In this document: piece after piece, positions 6,330-9,687 of the stretch | How the letters are laid out: each line of letters opens with the position of its first letter | How positions within the stretch are numbered: position 1 is the stretch's first letter | Origin: an uncultured Clostridia bacterium | Lineage (GTDB): Bacteria; Bacillota; Clostridia; TANB77; CAG-508 | Direction of reading: 5' to 3' | DNA: 9,687 nucleotides | NCBI GenBank assembly: GCA_948946035.1 | Contig: CARBKU010000032.1 | Coordinates: forward strand, 1 to 9,687 | The notes under the pieces: generated by a model | The model's database searches: none | What the model saw: only the letters and a program-made list of their open reading frames with translations | Told to the model about the DNA's origin: nothing | Program-made: the position numbers and the translations under genes

Positions 6330-6616
6330 CACATATAGATCCTAATACACCTATGGAGAAACTAACTCCTGGTGGTGATATTTATACTGCTGGAAACTCA
6401 AAAGAATTTAAAACTGGTGACTGGAGAAGTATAAAACCAATATTTTTAAGTGACAAATGTAAACAATGTGGACTTTGCTTTCCTGTTTGCCCAGATGATG
6501 CTATTCCAGTTACAAAAGAAGGTTTAAGAGAAGACTTCAATTATGACTATTGCAAAGGATGTGGTGTTTGTGCCAAAACTTGTCCATTTAATGCAATTGA
6601 GATGAAAGAAGAATAA
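6326..6616 (+). CDS. porD: Pyruvate:ferredoxin oxidoreductase, delta subunit (2x[4Fe-4S])
   Basis: Ferredoxin-like subunit that passes electrons from the catalytic beta subunit to external ferredoxin. The 96 residues carry two classical CxxCxxCxxxCP motifs: C45, C48, C51, C55 and C76, C79, C82, C86, enough for two [4Fe-4S] clusters. The first about 40 residues contain the PorD-type lead-in LTPGGDIYTAGNS...KTGDWRSIKP, which distinguishes it from a free ferredoxin. The ATG overlaps the porC stop in ATGA, with GGAGG at 6311-6315 inside porC. It is followed after 19 nt by the alpha subunit. Confidence 0.94.
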   Translation: MTHIDPNTPMEKLTPGGDIYTAGNSKEFKTGDWRSIKPIFLSDKCKQCGLCFPVCPDDAIPVTKEGLREDFNYDYCKGCGVCAKTCPFNAIEMKEE

Positions 6617-6635
6617 AAAATAGGAGGAAAAAAAC

Positions 6636-7838
6636 ATGAGTATACGAGAAAGATTAAGTGGTAATGAAGCAGCTGCAACAGCCATGAAACAAATAAATCC
6701 AGATGTAGTTGCCGCATTTCCTATTACTCCGTCTACAGAAATACCACAATACTTTTCAACATTTGTAGCAAATGGAACAGTTGATACAGAATTTGTTGCA
6801 GTTGAAAGTGAACATAGTGCTATGTCAGCATGTATTGGTGCAGAATCTGCTGGTTCAAGAGCAATGACAGCAACATCTGCAAACGGATTATCATTAATGT
6901 GGGAAATGATTTATATTGCATCAAGTTTAAGATTACCTATAGTTCTATCATTAGTAAATAGAGCTGTGTCTGGTCCATTAAATATACACAATGACCATTC
7001 AGATGCAATGGGAGTTCGTGATAGCGGATGGATTATGTTATTTTCAGAAAATAATCAAGAAGCATATGACAATACATTAATGGCTCATAGAATTGCAGAA
7101 CATAAAGATGTAATGTTACCTTTAATGGTATGTCAAGATGGATTTATTACATCACATTCTATAGAAAATATAGAACTTGAAGAAGATGAAAAAGTTAAAA
7201 AATTTGTAGGAGAATATCATCCTGAACATTATCTATTAAATCAAAAGGAACCAATTGCAGTTGGACCTTTAGATGTACAAAGTTATTTATTTGAACATAA
7301 AGCTCAACAAGCTCAAGCAATGAAAAATGCAAAAAAAGTTATATTAGAAGTTGCAAAAGACTTTGAAAAAATGACTGGTAGAACTTATGGATTCTTTGAA
7401 GAATATAAATTACAAGATGCAGTAATTGCCGTTGTATGTATGAACTCAACAGCAGGTACAACAAAATATGTTGTAGATAAATTAAGAGAAAATGGAATTA
7501 AAGCTGGTCTTTTAAAAGTTCGTGTATATAGACCATTTCCAGCTGAAGAAATTGCTGAAGCTTTAGGACATTTAAAAGCTGTTGCAATTTTTGACAAGGC
7601 AGATTCATTAAATGCTGCTGGAGGTGCACTATTTGAAGATGTTGTATCTGCTATGTATGTTAATCAGAAAGCAGTTCTAGCAGTTAATTACATATATGGT
7701 ATTGGTGGTAGAGACACTAAAGTAGATGATATTGAAAAAGTCTACACAGAATTATTAAAAATATCTAAAAATGGAAAAGTAGGAAATCCATACAGATACT
7801 TTGGATTAAGAAAGGAAGGTGACCAAAATGCCTTATAA
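6636..7838 (+). CDS. porA: Pyruvate:ferredoxin oxidoreductase, alpha subunit
   Basis: Alpha subunit carrying the pyrimidine-binding half of the thiamine diphosphate site and the substrate pocket. The 400 residues start with SGNEAAATAMKQINPDVVAA, then PITPSTEIPQYF (29-40). The VESEHSAM segment (56-63) supplies the glutamate that activates the cofactor, and R109 in LVNRAVSGPLNIHNDHSD aligns by position with the pyruvate-binding arginine known in single-chain PFOR. The C-terminal part (about 255-370) is the transketolase C-like domain. Length and motifs match pyruvate-type alpha subunits such as that of Thermotoga. Branched-chain or indolepyruvate enzymes are less likely but not excluded. The ATG is 8 nt after AGGAGG (6622-6627). 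The end overlaps the beta gene. Confidence 0.94.
   Translation: MSIRERLSGNEAAATAMKQINPDVVAAFPITPSTEIPQYFSTFVANGTVDTEFVAVESEHSAMSACIGAESAGSRAMTATSANGLSLMWEMIYIASSLRLPIVLSLVNRAVSGPLNIHNDHSDAMGVRDSGWIMLFSENNQEAYDNTLMAHRIAEHKDVMLPLMVCQDGFITSHSIENIELEEDEKVKKFVGEYHPEHYLLNQKEPIAVGPLDVQSYLFEHKAQQAQAMKNAKKVILEVAKDFEKMTGRTYGFFEEYKLQDAVIAVVCMNSTAGTTKYVVDKLRENGIKAGLLKVRVYRPFPAEEIAEALGHLKAVAIFDKADSLNAAGGALFEDVVSAMYVNQKAVLAVNYIYGIGGRDTKVDDIEKVYTELLKISKNGKVGNPYRYFGLRKEGDQNAL
7814..7822 (+). promoter_or_regulatory. Ribosome binding site that fixes the porB start
   Basis: GGAAGGTGA lies within the 3' end of porA and ends 5 nt before the ATG at 7828. The in-frame GTG at 7819 falls inside this site, so it is better read as part of the ribosome site than as the initiation codon. 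Confidence 0.7.
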
Positions 7839-8775
7839 TGTTAAAGAAATTGTAGGAAACAAACCTTCTAGATTTACATCTGGGCATAGAATGTGTGCAG
7901 GTTGTGGAGCACCACCTGCTGCAAGAATGATAATGAGAGCATTAAAACCAGAAGACCATGCTGTAATAGCTGGAGCAACAGGATGTATGGAAGTTTCAAC
8001 ATTTATTTATCCATATACAGCTTGGACAGATTCATTTATTCATACAGCATTTGAATGTGCTGCTGCAACTTTATCAGGTGTTGAAGCAGCATATCAGTCA
8101 ATGAAAAAGCAAGGAAAAATTGATAATACTACAAAATTTATTGCATTTGGTGGAGATGGTGGAACATATGATATAGGACTACAAAGTTTATCAGGTGCAA
8201 TGGAACGTGGACATGACATGGTATATGTATGTTATGACAATGGAGCATACATGAATACAGGTATACAACGTTCATCTGCAACACCAAAATTTGCTGACAC
8301 AACAACATCACCTGCTGGAACAGTAATACCTGGAAAAATGCAATCAAGAAAAGACTTAACAAAAATAATGGTAGGTCATCATCTTCCATATGTTGCACAA
8401 ACAGTTGGATATATGAACTTTAAAGACTTATACGAAAAATCAGAAAAAGCCATATATACAGAAGGACCAGCATTCTTAAATGTAATGGCACCATGCCCAA
8501 GAGGATGGGGATACCCAACAGACATGTTAATGCAAATCAACAAATTAGCAGTAGAAACATGTTACTGGCCATTATATGAAGTAATAGATGGAAAATACAA
8601 AATCAATTATAAACCTGCCAAAAAATTACCAATAGAAGATTTCTTAAAACCACAAAAAAGATTTAAACACATGTTTAAACCTGAAAATGAGTGGATGCTA
8701 GAGGAATTCCAAAAAGAAGTTGATAAAAGATGGCAAGAATTATTAGATTTAGAAGAAATTACAAATAGAGAGTAA
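7828..8775 (+). CDS. porB: Pyruvate:ferredoxin oxidoreductase, beta subunit
   Basis: Catalytic subunit that binds the diphosphate end of thiamine diphosphate and a proximal [4Fe-4S] cluster. Counted from the ATG at 7828, the protein has 315 residues, the usual size. The four cluster cysteines are C23 and C26 in MCAGCGAPP, C53 in GATGCMEVS and C223 in APCPRGW. The thiamine diphosphate motif is GGDGGTYDIG (108-117) followed by DNGAYMNTG (137-145), which supplies the Mg2+ ligands. The start overlaps porA by 11 nt in another frame, so the alpha and beta subunits are probably translationally coupled for equal amounts. The stop codon lies inside the terminator stem. All catalytic residues expected of the family are present, so the operon appears complete and functional. 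Confidence 0.95.
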   Translation: MPYNVKEIVGNKPSRFTSGHRMCAGCGAPPAARMIMRALKPEDHAVIAGATGCMEVSTFIYPYTAWTDSFIHTAFECAAATLSGVEAAYQSMKKQGKIDNTTKFIAFGGDGGTYDIGLQSLSGAMERGHDMVYVCYDNGAYMNTGIQRSSATPKFADTTTSPAGTVIPGKMQSRKDLTKIMVGHHLPYVAQTVGYMNFKDLYEKSEKAIYTEGPAFLNVMAPCPRGWGYPTDMLMQINKLAVETCYWPLYEVIDGKYKINYKPAKKLPIEDFLKPQKRFKHMFKPENEWMLEEFQKEVDKRWQELLDLEEITNRE

Positions 8776-8804
8776 TGAACTACTTTCATTACTCTCTTTT
8801 TTTT
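8767..8804 (+). terminator. Intrinsic terminator of the por operon
   Basis: A perfect 13-bp stem (AGAGAGTAATGAA at 8767-8779 with its complement at 8785-8797) and a 5-nt loop are followed by eight T (8797-8804). The porB stop (TAA, 8773-8775) lies in the left arm, and the stop of the convergent minus-strand gene (8789-8791) lies in the right arm. Read on the minus strand, the hairpin is followed only by a broken T-tract, so termination is expected to be strong mainly for the por transcript. Confidence 0.9.
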
Positions 8805-9687
8805 GGTATTAGAAATATTAATCCAACTATTATTGGTAAGTAAAATGTGTATATTCTCCAAAATAATATTGACATATTTATTGTTCCTTCTTTGAATATT
8901 GAATTAAATAATAAGTAAAATCCCCCTTCTGCCCCTAATCCTGATCCTGGTGTTGGTATAAATGTCATTATTAGTAATAAAAAAGCTTGGGTTGGTATTA
9001 TTTGAAAGAAACTTATTCCATTATTTCCAAATGCCCTATATATCATATATGTTATAGAATAATATGCAAAGCTTTGTATTACTGCTACTATAAACATTTT
9101 TAGTACCATTTTCTTTTCTGATTTCATTATTGAGAATTGTTCTCCAAAGTTTTCTATACTTTTATTTAGCTTTTCTGTTGTTTCTTCTACTTGTTTTATT
9201 ATATGCATTTTTCCCAATAATTTTATTATTGGTGTTGTTATATATGTTATTATTTCTTTTTTTATTCCTGCTATTATGACTACTATTATTGCTATGATGT
9301 TTACAATAAATCCTAATACAGCTACCCATAAGTAGTTTTGCATTAGTTGCTTAAAAAAGTCAAACTCAACAAATACTATTGCTAATGTTGATGTAACTAG
9401 TGCTGTTTGTGTAATTGCAAATTTCATAGCCATTGCAGATAAGGAGTCACTTACTCTTTTTCCACTTTTGCTTAGTTCATATGCTTGCATTGGTTGCCCA
9501 CCTGTAGAAAATGGTGTAATATTATTGAATAATTGACCTATTATTGCTACTCTAAATGAATTTGTAAATTTTTGTTCCTCATACATTCTTTTTATTGGTA
9601 TGTGTAAGTTTAGTCCTTCACAAATCCAATGAATTATTAAACATACTATTCCAGCTAATACCCATTTGTAATCTACATTGTTTAGTA
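8789..9687 (-). CDS. Lysylphosphatidylglycerol synthase TM / flippase-like membrane protein (5'-truncated by window)
   Basis: Polytopic membrane protein of the lysylphosphatidylglycerol synthase transmembrane/flippase-like family (UPF0104-like). The visible 298 codons contain both family hallmarks: GQLFNNITPFSTGGQPMQAYEL near the N-terminal side and FIPTPGSGLGAEGGFYLLF near the C-terminus. About six hydrophobic segments are present, with a charged cytoplasmic-type loop (KQVEETTEKLNKSIENFGEQ) in the middle. The ATG at 9584-9586 is unlikely to be the true start. The frame stays open to the window edge and encodes family-like sequence (LAGIVCLIIHWICEGLNLHIPIKRM), so the N-terminus and promoter lie beyond 9687. 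No MprF-type soluble aminoacyl-transferase domain follows the membrane part, so lipid flipping or an unknown transport role is more likely than lipid lysylation. The stop codon sits inside the por terminator hairpin. Confidence 0.88.
   Translation of the reverse strand, partial: LNNVDYKWVLAGIVCLIIHWICEGLNLHIPIKRMYEEQKFTNSFRVAIIGQLFNNITPFSTGGQPMQAYELSKSGKRVSDSLSAMAMKFAITQTALVTSTLAIVFVEFDFFKQLMQNYLWVAVLGFIVNIIAIIVVIIAGIKKEIITYITTPIIKLLGKMHIIKQVEETTEKLNKSIENFGEQFSIMKSEKKMVLKMFIVAVIQSFAYYSITYMIYRAFGNNGISFFQIIPTQAFLLLIMTFIPTPGSGLGAEGGFYLLFNSIFKEGTINMSILFWRIYTFYLPIIVGLIFLIPKKRE

Noticed and set aside
7819..7821. GTG as the porB start
   Set aside because: It lies within GGAAGGTGA, the ribosome site for the ATG at 7828.
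8138..8398. 86-codon minus-strand open frame inside porB
   Set aside because: Antisense of a strongly supported gene; His/Leu/Cys-rich translation with no domain or ribosome site.
9584..9586. ATG as the start of the flippase-like gene
   Set aside because: The frame remains open upstream to the window edge and encodes a hydrophobic, family-like segment, and no ribosome site precedes this ATG.

Overview
The window is AT-rich, tightly packed bacterial DNA with strong GGAGG-type ribosome binding sites. Its metabolic genes are oxygen-sensitive: a ferredoxin-dependent 2-oxoacid oxidoreductase, a rubredoxin and a flavodiiron protein. Together these point to an anaerobic low-GC Bacillota, probably a member of Clostridia. 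The genus cannot be read from the sequence. No rRNA, tRNA, CRISPR array or insertion sequence was found.

Layout. (1) Positions 1-3265, plus strand: a promoter, a ClpE/ClpC-type AAA+ unfoldase with an N-terminal zinc-binding motif, pgsA (phosphatidylglycerophosphate synthase) and a 65-residue hydrophilic protein of unknown function. All three are packed as one operon ending at a perfect 18-bp hairpin. (2) Positions 3312-5372, minus strand, converging on the same hairpin: a membrane-anchored protein of unknown function, a flavodiiron protein and a 45-residue rubredoxin. The last two form a recognisable electron chain for reducing O2 or NO. (3) Positions 5373-5750: a 378-bp divergent intergenic region. 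It holds a promoter on each strand, several inverted repeats and an unexplained 45-codon open frame on the minus strand. (4) Positions 5751-8775, plus strand: a complete four-subunit pyruvate:ferredoxin oxidoreductase operon in the order gamma, delta, alpha, beta, with overlapping genes and a strong terminator. (5) Positions 8789-9687, minus strand: the C-terminal part of a polytopic membrane protein of the lysylphosphatidylglycerol synthase/flippase-like family. It runs off the right edge.

How the genes fit together: the Por complex oxidises pyruvate to acetyl-CoA and gives reduced ferredoxin. The rubredoxin/flavodiiron pair can use cellular reductant to remove O2 or NO that would inactivate iron-sulfur enzymes such as Por. 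Their back-to-back arrangement makes shared control plausible but does not prove it. The Clp/PgsA operon is housekeeping: protein quality control and phospholipid synthesis.

I do not see a convincing new biological system here. The items most worth checking are the unusual N-terminal region of the Clp protein, the unknown membrane protein that leads the flavodiiron operon, the small protein after pgsA, and the structured intergenic region with its possible gene remnant.
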